NCBI GenBank assembly: GCA_963575745.1
Contig: CAUYUJ010005636.1
Location: forward strand, 347,792-411,791
Reading direction: 5' to 3'
Source of the DNA: Prorocentrum cordatum
Taxonomy: Eukaryota; Sar; Dinophyceae; Prorocentrales; Prorocentraceae
Length of the DNA: 64,000 nucleotides
Each line of letters opens with the position of its first letter. Position 1 is the stretch's first letter. Shown piece by piece: positions 1 through 8,482 of this stretch. The translations under genes and the position numbers were made by a program. Below the pieces are notes generated by a model. That model was not told the origin of the DNA and ran no database searches. It worked only from the letters and a program-made list of their open reading frames with translations.

Positions 1-472
1 TGCAGTGTTGCTCTGGTAGAAAGAACCGAAGCCCCCCTTCCACAGCCAACGGCAACCAGGCTGCCCCCTCCCTCTCAAGGGCCGAAGTGAATTCATCATA
101 ACACGCGTTGTGGTGGTGGTGTATACCACTTAGATTGGAAAGGTGAGTGGATCTTTTACACCACCACCAAGAAGTGCTGTTTCTGCTTCAGGAACTCCCT
201 ACCACGGCGCCCGCGCGCCGCGCCGCGCTCAGGTTCGCCGTGGGTCTCGTCTGGCATGAACCTGCCTCCAACCATTTTGGTGATGATTTGTTGTTGCGGG
301 CAGTGGTGGTTTATGAGATTTGGCCTCGAACTACTGGGAGAGACTTCTGGACTGAGCGTGTGCGAGGCACCTCTTCAGTGTGCCCCTCCTGCTGATATCA
401 TTCATGGACGGCTGGCGGAGGCGTTGCTAGACTCAGGGCGTAGTTTCGTGATGGTTGCGCCTTTCGCTTCGT
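1..472. other. Unassigned left edge with a small hairpin
   Basis: No reading frame here resembles a known protein. The only clear structure is an inverted repeat: TGGTGGTGGTGTA at about 111-123 pairs with its complement at about 157-169 across a 33-base loop. It could be a transcript hairpin or a chance pairing of simple GGT repeats. Confidence 0.4.
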
Positions 473-682
473 AGATGGGGTCGGAGTAGATGGGGTCGGA
501 GGATCGCGCCGCATCGCCGATGCATCGGCGATGCCGCTGGATGCGGAGCCCGATTTTCTCCACGCTGGCGTAGCCGATACACCGCCGACGTCGCCGATGC
601 ATCGTCGATGCGTAGCCGATACATCGTCGATGGATCGGTGGTGCGGCGCGCTCCTCCGGTCCGACCTATTCGGACCCCATCT
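473..682. mobile_element. MITE-like foldback element, copy a
   Basis: This 210-bp block begins AGATGGGGTCGGAGTAGATG and ends ATTCGGACCCCATCT, so the ends are inverted repeats of one another over about 30 bp with mismatches. The interior is full of self-complementary CGATGCATCG and GCATCGGCGATGC units, so the whole block can fold on itself. A second copy with the same ends and interior lies at 58318-58526. There is no coding capacity. Two dispersed copies with shared inverted termini suggest a non-autonomous DNA element; no clear target duplication is seen, so the class is inferred. Confidence 0.6.
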
Positions 683-1449
683 GGGAGGCCTCCATGCATG
701 GCCCGATGCTTATGGTCATCGAAGTCCCCATTGCTATCACCGCAACGGCTGAGTTCACGGAGTCGCTCGCCAGGGACCCAAGCGGGGACAAGAAGGCCCA
801 GGGGGGACTGAAGCACCTCAATGGGCAGGTACCGAAGGCGAAGAAACATTTTGCATGTTGGACGGCGCTCGATCGAGCTGGCGAAGCAGAGCGAGGCTTT
901 GGGAGGAGAAGAGCTCCGGGCGATCGCGCCTTGCCAGGCAGATTGCTGTAGCAGGCGCCTCGCTGGCCAAGGGTCTCGTGTAGGCCAAGGTCGTGCCGTG
1001 ACCGTGGGCTGCCGTGGCGCTCGGATTCACTGTCGGAATGCACCAGAGTCCTCTTCTCCCCTCCTTCTCCAGACTTACAGTCAGAACGCTGAAACAGGGA
1101 CTGTTTTCGGCTTAGGAGGGGCTTTAGTTTTCTCGCTGTTCGTTAGATCTAGGTCGGGGGACAGTGGCCGAGGCTCGCCGTGGACAGAAAGTCCCTTCCT
1201 TTCTTATTCGGCGTTCCGGGAGCACGATGACTGTACGCGCCCCAGTGGATTGACAGCTTGTCTTCAGTGCCAGGTTCACTGTAATTCCGAACTCGCTCTC
1301 GCGCATGGGCGCACGATCGATCTAGAATGATGTTGATCGCCGGTTGCTAGTGCCCCCTGTGCCCCCATGTCTAGCTGCTTGAGACAAGTCCCGCCAAGGT
1401 GTCAACCAAGCATGGTGGGTAGCAACTATTCGAGGAAGCACAAGAAACC
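683..1449. other. No supportable feature
   Basis: Several open frames cross this stretch, including one of about 169 codons from 821, but none shows a recognisable domain and none is supported by repeats elsewhere in the window. Confidence 0.4.
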
Positions 1450-1894
1450 GGCACGTGTGACATCTTGGGTCTCGTGAAGGTTTTTTGGAGTTTGTTGCGT
1501 GCCTCTTGGGAGCCTTTTGTGGGCATCTTGGGGGCCTCCTGGAGCTTTTCGGCAGAGTCTTGGGGACGCCTCGGAGGCTCTCGGGGGCTCCTTGGGCCGT
1601 CTGAGGGTCCTCTTGGGACGTCTGGGCATTTTCCGAGTCTTTCTTGGGGGGTTCTTTGGGTCGTATTGGGCCATTCTTAAGGACCTAGAGTGCCGTCTGA
1701 GGGCCGACTCGGGGTCCTCCTGGACCGCCCTCTGGCCATCTTGGAACCCTCTTTGGCCGTCTTGGGCCACTCTTTAATTAGGCCCTTGTGGGCCGCCTCG
1801 AGGCCATCTTGGAGGTTTCCTTGGCCGTCTTGAGCTGACGGAAGCCCGACACCTTGGAGGTTCCCTTGGAGCTCTGGAGTCTTGAAGCTATCTT
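1450..1894. repeat. CTTGGGG-type degenerate satellite, left half of array 1
   Basis: The stretch is built from degenerate 10-13-base units such as CTTGGGGGCCTC, CTCTTGGGAC and CGTCTTGG. It has few stops on either strand, so it yields long Gly/Leu-rich or Pro/Arg-rich open frames that are artefacts of composition. The same satellite resumes directly after the 3' LTR of Copia-1 at 11359, showing that the retrotransposon landed inside the array. Confidence 0.75.
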
Positions 1895-2132
1895 TGTCCC
1901 CGAAAGTCTCCGTGGACCCGGACCCGGGGGCCCCAGGGTCCTGGTGGACCCTTCCTCTCCTCTCTCGACTTTCCCCCCTTTGTGTCGCTTCGGGTTTAGC
2001 CTCGGGATAGGGCTCGGCGTGCCTTTCCGTAGCCCTTTGGGCTTAGCGACCTCATTTCCATGTGCTGTGCATAAAGGCTCCCCCTCGCCCTTTCGATCCC
2101 TCCTCCCGCCGTGTGCCGCCCAGTGTCGGACA
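1895..2132 (+). repeat. 5' LTR of Copia-1
   Basis: 238 bp, about 97% identical to the 3' LTR at 11120-11358. It starts TGTCCCCGAAAG and ends GTGTCGGACA. A CATAAAGG motif around 2069 could serve as a TATA-like signal by analogy with copia LTRs, but dinoflagellate promoters rarely use a standard TATA box. The gag ATG follows immediately at 2133. Confidence 0.92.
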
Positions 2133-4270
2133 ATGGTAAGCGGAGCTGATGGTGAGGGGCAGCAGGGGAGCCCGAGGGCCAGCACGGCCGGAACGGAGGG
2201 AGCTCATGCCGGACAAGCTGCCAGCACCCAGACCGACAACGCGGGCCAGGATCCGTGGACGACAGGTGCTCAGTGGTGGTCTGGATGGACGCCAGACGGA
2301 TGGCGCGCGGCAGGTTCATGGCAGTGGGTCCCCACTGCGGGGGCGAGCCAAGCTGCAGACCCAGCTGTGACGGCTGGCGCGGGGGCGCCGGCGACTGGCG
2401 AGACCGACGTGACGGGCGCCTGTCAGGGGTGGCGCGACCGAGGTGATCGCGATTGGAACGCAGGGACATGGACGACTCCGAACCGCGACTTCGGCGCGCC
2501 CCCCGTTTGGCTAGGGTGCGAGCACCTCGACGTCTACAAGAGCAACATCCGTGCGTGGTCAGATCGTACGGGATATGCGAAGGAGGTGCAAGCAGGGAAG
2601 ACGAGACGCTACCCGTGGACATTCAGCTGAAATTCAAGTTGATTCGAACGACTCTCGACGTCAGAGCAGGTACCGATCTTCTGCTAGAACACTTGGCGGT
2701 GCTGAGCGGAGAGCGACCGGGAGATAAAGAACGCGAAGCTCACAATCTGGCGCTGTTCGACTATGGCATCCGCCGAGACGAGAGCATCGCTGACTACGTC
2801 TTGAGGCGGGACGCCCAGCTAGCCCAGGCTGAATCGTTCGGGCTATCTCTACCGGATATCGTGAAGGCCAGGTTTCTGGAGGAAGGAGCTAACCTGAGTC
2901 CGCAAAACCTCATCAACCTTCGAACTCTTGCAGCGGGAGATCGGAGTGCGACGGCAGTTAGACAGGCCTTGCTCCAGCTTGACGTGCGAGAGCGAGGAGT
3001 ATTGCCAGGCCCCAAGGCGACGGGCGGCAAGACCTACGTGGAGCAGGAGATGGTCGAAGAGGTTCTGCCGCCGCCCTCGCCGTGGGTCTCGGACGTTGAC
3101 GTATCGACCTACTTTGAGGACGTGGACGACAGTTTCGAGCTGCTCGAGGATGATGCGAAGGTGTTCTTGGAGGCGCTTGACGACCAGGATCTAGATGAGT
3201 CCGACCTCATGCCTGTGCTGGCGGCCATCATCGAGGAAAAGATCGGCAAAGAGAAACGTCGTACGTGGGCTGAGGCGCGCAAGATGAAAGCTACCCGTCG
3301 AGTGGATCGCGAGTTTTTCGATCGTCGTCGCGCCGCCCGCCCAGGATACAAGCGCATCACCTCCGTCGACTTGAAGAAGAAGACTCGGTGCGCTAACTGC
3401 GGCGAGCGGGGTCACTGGGCCGAAGATTGTCGGAAGCCCTACAGGTCCAAGTCTGATCGACTCGCGGGAGAGAAGATGGAATCGGTGGCTGCTGCAACGA
3501 GAGGTTCTACGAGTTGGTCGGGCTACACCTTCATGAGCGCGGAGGACGACCCTGCATTCCTGGAGATCATGCCGCTGACGAAGCTCGGGATGGCGGCCGA
3601 CCGTGTCGAAGGTGTGACGGCTGAAGCTTGTACTGCTGGTCTGGCCTCGGATCCGGTCGACTGGCGCTCGACAGGCACGTGGGCGACCTTCTCCATCGAG
3701 GAGTGGGTTGGTCTGGTCAGTGGGAAGATGGTGTCCGAGCTGAATTTGAGGAACATGAGGGACCACGGACTCGTTGACACCGCAGCTGGGCAGGCACTCG
3801 TCGGGACGCCGGACATCGAGAACCTGCGGGAGGCCTTCAAGCAGAGGGGCTACCACGTGCACATCGACTGGACGCCCGTGCAGGGCAGGAGGGCTTCGGG
3901 TATAGGCGGGTCCGCCGAGCCCGTCGGCCGCGCCTGGGTCCCGTGTTCTCTGGCGGGATTCGGGTTTATCGAGTTCCTGATCCTTGAGGGCCAGGTGCCG
4001 CCGATACTTCCAGCAAAGTTTCTCGAGATGATCGAGGCAAACATCGACCTGGTCAGCGACGTGATGACTGTCACGGACTGTGGGGAGCGCGTGGAGAAGA
4101 GCCTCTTTCGCCACCCATCTGGCCACAGATCCGTCTCGCTGATCCATTGCGCCCCCGAGCACTTCCGCGCCCCGTCGCAGCTGCTGATGAGCCTGCCTCG
4201 GGGATGCTCGACGGGGCTGCCTCAGGACTGCACGGGAAGGGGCTGTGAGAGCGCGAGTCCGTCGGCCTAG
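2133..4270 (+). pseudogene. gag: Copia-1 gag and aspartic protease, frameshifted
   Basis: Gag packages the element RNA and the protease cuts the polyprotein. Translation can begin at ATG 2133 directly after the LTR and runs in that frame to 2630. The conserved gag core continues in another frame from about 2600 to the TAG at 4268-4270, so one indel near 2600-2625 separates the halves. The gag core lies at about 2620-3050. A CCHC zinc knuckle (CANCGERGHWAEDC) is at about 3389-3430. The protease signature LVDTAAGQALVG is at about 3768-3803, followed by a glycine flap (SGIGG) and a late hydrophobic stretch (VPPILPAKFLE), as in retropepsins. DTAAG replaces the common D-S/T-G-A. After the TAG the same frame is open again, so readthrough into pol is conceivable. 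Confidence 0.85.
2134..2151 (+). promoter_or_regulatory. Probable tRNA primer binding site of Copia-1
   Basis: One base after the 5' LTR the sequence reads TGGTAAGCGGAGCTGATG. TGGTA complements the UACCA end expected of a mature tRNA, and TGG next to the LTR is the usual copia primer-site start. The site overlaps the gag start codon at 2133-2135, which is unusual. The primer tRNA is not identified. Confidence 0.55.
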
Positions 4271-4439
4271 TCAGCCCTCCTCTCCTTTCTTGCTCGCTCG
4301 ATGCCTCCCGGAGCTCCTGGGACCCTGGGAAAGGGTGTCTCGGGGTCTCCCGGGGACAGCGGGTCCGTAGATTGCCTGGTTCGAGAGCAAAGCTCAGCCT
4401 CTGACCAGCCCAACTCGCGCCGAGAGTTTCGGCCACTTG

Positions 4440-5474
4440 ATGATCAAGAAGCTCGGCAAGAAGAAGATGCAGCGCAAGCCGAGGACGCTGGGCGCGATCG
4501 TCGAGAGCGACACCGACATGTCCGGTTCCGAGTGGGAGGCGCTTCCGGAGACGATCGAGGCGGCTCTCGAGGCGGACGCGATGACGCAGCAGGAGGAGAT
4601 CGACTTCCTCAGCGGCCAGCTCAACCTACCGAAGTACCAGTACAAGTGGCGTCACTGGTTTCTTCGCCTGATGTGCGTGGACCTGGTGCTCAAGACGATG
4701 AAGGCGATGGTCCAACGTCTGCCCAAGAGCTTCACGGAGTCGTTCCCGTCCGAGATGCGCGAGCACCCGCCGTGGGCGCGCAAGCAGGGCTCGAATCCGA
4801 CGTCGGTGTGCGAGCACTGTCGCCAGTGTGCACAGCGGCTGTGGTGCCGCGACAAGACGGCGGAGGAGATGTTCGACGCGCAGCGCCGGAAGCACGAGAA
4901 GGCGACGGCGAAGGCTCAGAGGACCGAGGCAAAGGAGAAGGCCGCGCAGATGCTCGAGGACTACAAGAACGGCAGGTTCGAGGCGCTGCCTCCGGACCCC
5001 TGGACGCCAGGCCCGGAGCCCCAGAGGGCCAGGCGCGTGGTGTCAGGCTCGGGGTCGACGGCGGTGATCTCGGCGGCGGGGATTCCTCCGTGCCCGCAGA
5101 ACCTGTTTGTGCCGATCGCCGAGGGGTACGTTCCCTACAAGCACCCGCCTCCAGTGAAGCCGGAGGGCGCTCCGCCGAGCGCGGCGGCGGGCGCGACGCC
5201 CAAGCCGCCGGGGCCCTCAGCCTCCCGACCGATGACGGTCACGGAGATGCAGACCGCGCTCAGCGACATGAAGATCTGCATCGACACCCAGGCCCGCAGC
5301 AACGAGAGGATCTGGGAGCGTGTCCGGGAGTTCGTCAACTCGGAGAGGGCCGCGAGGGACGCCCAGCCGCCGCCGACATTCACGGACGAGGACCTGGCGA
5401 GGCTGGCCTCCATGATGATGCGGATCCAGAGCATCCAGGGGGCCGGCTCGGCGTCGGGGTCGCAGGGCCCGTAG
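4440..5474 (+). CDS. Extra ORF of Copia-1 between protease and pol, function unknown
   Basis: ATG at 4440 opens about 344 codons ending in TAG at 5472-5474. The N-terminus is basic (KKLGKKK), followed by an acidic stretch (ESDTDMSGSEWEALPE), then a hydrophobic helix-like part (WRHWFLRLMCVDLVLK). A Cys cluster follows, CEHCRQCAQRLWC (about residues 124-136), then a charged, probably coiled-coil segment, a Pro/Ala-rich linker and a C-terminal helix-like tail. Codon ends are mostly G or C, and the frame has balanced amino-acid use. The overlapping +2 frame is also open here but is dominated by Arg/Gly/Asp, so I take it as a shadow. I recognise no family. No signal peptide or membrane segment is evident. 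It may be a gag-derived spacer, an accessory protein, or captured host sequence. Confidence 0.6.
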   Translation: MIKKLGKKKMQRKPRTLGAIVESDTDMSGSEWEALPETIEAALEADAMTQQEEIDFLSGQLNLPKYQYKWRHWFLRLMCVDLVLKTMKAMVQRLPKSFTESFPSEMREHPPWARKQGSNPTSVCEHCRQCAQRLWCRDKTAEEMFDAQRRKHEKATAKAQRTEAKEKAAQMLEDYKNGRFEALPPDPWTPGPEPQRARRVVSGSGSTAVISAAGIPPCPQNLFVPIAEGYVPYKHPPPVKPEGAPPSAAAGATPKPPGPSASRPMTVTEMQTALSDMKICIDTQARSNERIWERVREFVNSERAARDAQPPPTFTDEDLARLASMMMRIQSIQGAGSASGSQGP

Positions 5475-5509
5475 GCTCTTCCAGGCTCGCCGCCGAGGAG
5501 GGCGACGAG

Positions 5510-8482
5510 ATGATGCAGGCGTTAGGAGCTCTGAGGGCTGCCAGCGGCTGGCGACAGGGGCCGCCACCGAGGTCCCAGGATATGTTCACCAGGAGCGTTC
5601 AAGTTTACCACTCGAGGCCCAGGAGGGAAGACAAAGCACTTGGGTCGGGAAGGGTCCAGGGCCTCTGGGACTCCAGGGAAAAGCGATTTCTGGGTTCGGC
5701 CGACCTTCCGTCCAAGGTCAACTGGATTAGGACGCCAGTTGAAGGCACCTCTCACTATTCCTTCTTTCTCGCTCTCTCTATAGAGCGTTGCGGCGGCAAA
5801 GCGCCAGCCTGCCTCATTCCTCCTCGCGCGCGTTGGGTTGAGATTTGCGGTTGCGACGGCAGGGTGTTTTTGAGCCGGTCCTGGGCGGCCGCCACCAGTG
5901 AAGACATCGACGAAGCTCTGTCCCTCTCGTGTCAGGCTCCAGTGAAAGGAAGAGGGACTCCTGAGGTCACCCTCTGGCTTGACCCAGGCCCTAAGGAGGA
6001 CGCGAGGAGAGGTGAGGAGAGTGAGGAGGAGGAGGAGGAGGAGGAGGAGGAGGAGGAGGTGGGGGCCTCAGTGGTCAAGGAGGGTCTCAGTTACGTGATC
6101 GAGGATCGCTTCGCGGCCGCAGCCTTAGCCGGCGCAGTCCCGAAAGCCCTCTCGGACGTCTCGGTTCCACGCAAAGTACGAGAAGAATCGGCGCGGGCCC
6201 TAGGGGGTGCTGGCCTCAGATCAGGCCGGCGGCTTAGAATCAGGGAGCTCCAGCGGGCGGAGCGCCTAAGGGGGGGGACTTTAGCTATGGAGGTGTTCTC
6301 GAGGCCCCGAGTGGCCCCGCTGCTGGAGAAGAAAGGGTACGAGGTCTCCTCCGCCTCGGACATCCTGACGGGACAGGATCTCAGCACGCCTCGAGGCCGC
6401 AGCGAGCTGTGGCGGAGGATCGAGGCCGATGAGCCACTGGTGATTATCATGTCCCCGGTCTGTAAGGCTTTCAGCATATCGAGGGTTCCGTTCTGGGACA
6501 CTATGGACCGAGTCAAGCTAGTCGAAGAAGAACAGAAGGGGCTTGAGTACATGCATCTGTGCGTTCTGATCGCTCGTCACCAGATAAGTCGTGGCAGGTA
6601 TTTTTGGTTTGAGCAGCCGGATCGGGCCAGCTCTCTCGAGCTCGATTCGGTCAAGGAACTGATGGCTCTCCCCGGGGCGCTCACTCGTCGGACGGATCAG
6701 TGTGAGTTCGGTTTGTCAGTCTCGAAGGACGGCAGTCTCTCGCGGAAGCGCACCGTCCTGATCAGTAACTCCGAGCCGCTTCTAGCCCACTGCGTTCGGG
6801 AATGCTCCAAGACCCACTCCCACTTTCCCCTGGGGGGTGGGCGCAGGGCCAGCCTGGCGGAGCGCTACCCTGACGAGCTCGTCCACGCGATTGCGGCCGG
6901 CATCGAGCATGCGGGCTGGCTGCATCACTTTTCCAGCCCTTCACTGACCGCCACGGCCGAAGATTCGGATGCGGATTTTGAACCCCCATCGTTTCCCGAG
7001 GTTGAGCCGGAAGAAGACTCCGACGCCGACGAACCTGAAACGCGGCCCCCGGACTCCGGACGCCCCCGAGGGATCCCAGTGCCCCAGGCCTCCGGAGGCC
7101 AGGCGGAGTTGGACGCGGCCCTCCAGCAAGAGGTACATCGTTTGCACGTCAACTTGGGGCATCCGAATCGGTCAGATTTCCTTCGCACGCTTCGGGTAGC
7201 ACGGGCTCGCGAAGACGTGCTCAAGTGGGTTAAACAGGAGTTTTGTTGCGCAGCCTGCGAGGCCCACTCTCGGCCTCACTGGAGGCGACGTGCGCACATC
7301 CCTCGTGCTTATCAGTTCAATAGGGTGGTGGCCGTGGACTTGTTTTATCTTGACGTAGGGGGTAACTCGGCGCCAGTGCTGAATATCATAGATCATGGGA
7401 CATCGTATCAGCAGGCGTGCCTCCTCCCCAACGATTCAGCTAAGGTGACGTGGCGCGCTTTCCTCCAGTGGTGGATCCGACCTTTCGGCATTCCAGACAT
7501 CGCTGTGTCCGATGGAGGGGGGGAGTTTGAAAGGGAGTTTAGCAGGGGGTGCGAGCGCCATGGGATTTTTCATCAGGTTGTTCCAGCCAGCTCGCCGCAC
7601 TGGAACGGCAAGTGTGAGAGGCACGGCGGAATATTGAAGGATGCTCTCTCCAAGGCGTCGCTGGCTCTTAGTCCCTCCACCGCCGTCGAAGTTGAAGAGG
7701 TTCTGGCCGAGTGCGTCGCTCAGAAGAACCAGACCTATCATCGTGGCGGTTTTTCCCCTACCCAGTTGGTTTTCGGTTGTGACCCTAGGGTCCCGCGGGC
7801 TTTGCTGAGCGACGAAGGGGTTGATTTGATTGGCTGTGAGGATGTCTTGAGAGAGGGCCCCGACTCCGACTCAGCGGCTGCCGAGTTTGCTCGAAGGCAT
7901 CGGGTCCGAGAGGAGGCCAAGAAGGCGCTCGCGGCCATGGATGCCCGATCTCGCCTGTCTGAGGCCTCTCGCTCCCGCCTTCACTCCGACAAGATTTTCA
8001 AGCCCGGGGAGTGGGTCTATGTTTGGCGTCGAGTGACCTCTGCCAACAGATCGCACTCCCTGCAGCGTGACAGGTGGACCGGCCCTGGCGTCGTCGTCCA
8101 CCAGACGGGAAGCACCGTTTGGGTTGCGATGAGAACTCGTCTCCTCAAGTGTTCGGAGGAGCAAGTAAGGCCCGCCACCAGGCAAGAAGCTTTGGGGGCG
8201 GAGTTGTTGGATACCGAGAGTGACGTTCTTCGCGAACAAGTCAGGTCCCCGGGGAGACGGATTGGTGCTGTCGACGTGGCCTCCGAGGGCCCCCCCCCCA
8301 GCAGCGTCACGATGCCCCCGGCGGAGGAGAGCCAGTCGTCCCATCTCCGGCCTCGAGGGCCCTGGATGCCAGGCCCCCGGAGGGCCCCGTTTCCCCGGCC
8401 GCTCCAGGATTGGCCCGTCAGCTTTCAAGTCAGGCAGATACTCTTAATCCCACGGTCGAGGGTTCCCTGGGTCGTTTGGTGA
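5510..8482 (+). CDS. pol: Copia-1 pol part 1: methyltransferase-like domain and integrase
   Basis: The frame from ATG 5510 carries a Glu-rich tract (about 6018-6060), then a Rossmann-like block. AMEVFSRP (near 6284), MSPVCKAFS (near 6449), FEQP (near 6607) and DQCEFGL (near 6697) sit where C5-cytosine methyltransferases have motif I, the PCQ loop, ENV and a later motif. The integrase follows: an HHCC zinc region (LHVNLGH near 7145, CCAAC near 7246) and a DD35E core with Asp at 7337 (VDLFYL), Asp at 7511 (SDGGGEF) and Glu at 7616 (KCERHGG), 35 residues apart. A basic C-terminal domain (about 7980-8190) ends the module. The coding sense moves to another frame inside the ten-C run at 8290-8299; the original frame then runs on to 8482. 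Confidence 0.9.
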   Translation: MMQALGALRAASGWRQGPPPRSQDMFTRSVQVYHSRPRREDKALGSGRVQGLWDSREKRFLGSADLPSKVNWIRTPVEGTSHYSFFLALSIERCGGKAPACLIPPRARWVEICGCDGRVFLSRSWAAATSEDIDEALSLSCQAPVKGRGTPEVTLWLDPGPKEDARRGEESEEEEEEEEEEEEVGASVVKEGLSYVIEDRFAAAALAGAVPKALSDVSVPRKVREESARALGGAGLRSGRRLRIRELQRAERLRGGTLAMEVFSRPRVAPLLEKKGYEVSSASDILTGQDLSTPRGRSELWRRIEADEPLVIIMSPVCKAFSISRVPFWDTMDRVKLVEEEQKGLEYMHLCVLIARHQISRGRYFWFEQPDRASSLELDSVKELMALPGALTRRTDQCEFGLSVSKDGSLSRKRTVLISNSEPLLAHCVRECSKTHSHFPLGGGRRASLAERYPDELVHAIAAGIEHAGWLHHFSSPSLTATAEDSDADFEPPSFPEVEPEEDSDADEPETRPPDSGRPRGIPVPQASGGQAELDAALQQEVHRLHVNLGHPNRSDFLRTLRVARAREDVLKWVKQEFCCAACEAHSRPHWRRRAHIPRAYQFNRVVAVDLFYLDVGGNSAPVLNIIDHGTSYQQACLLPNDSAKVTWRAFLQWWIRPFGIPDIAVSDGGGEFEREFSRGCERHGIFHQVVPASSPHWNGKCERHGGILKDALSKASLALSPSTAVEVEEVLAECVAQKNQTYHRGGFSPTQLVFGCDPRVPRALLSDEGVDLIGCEDVLREGPDSDSAAAEFARRHRVREEAKKALAAMDARSRLSEASRSRLHSDKIFKPGEWVYVWRRVTSANRSHSLQRDRWTGPGVVVHQTGSTVWVAMRTRLLKCSEEQVRPATRQEALGAELLDTESDVLREQVRSPGRRIGAVDVASEGPPPSSVTMPPAEESQSSHLRPRGPWMPGPRRAPFPRPLQDWPVSFQVRQILLIPRSRVPWVVW

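Noticed and set aside
4301-5474. Fused gag-pol frame running through 4301-5474
   Set aside because: In this part the frame is biased to Arg/Gly/Asp, typical of a shadow of GC-rich coding. The overlapping frame starting at 4440 has normal composition.
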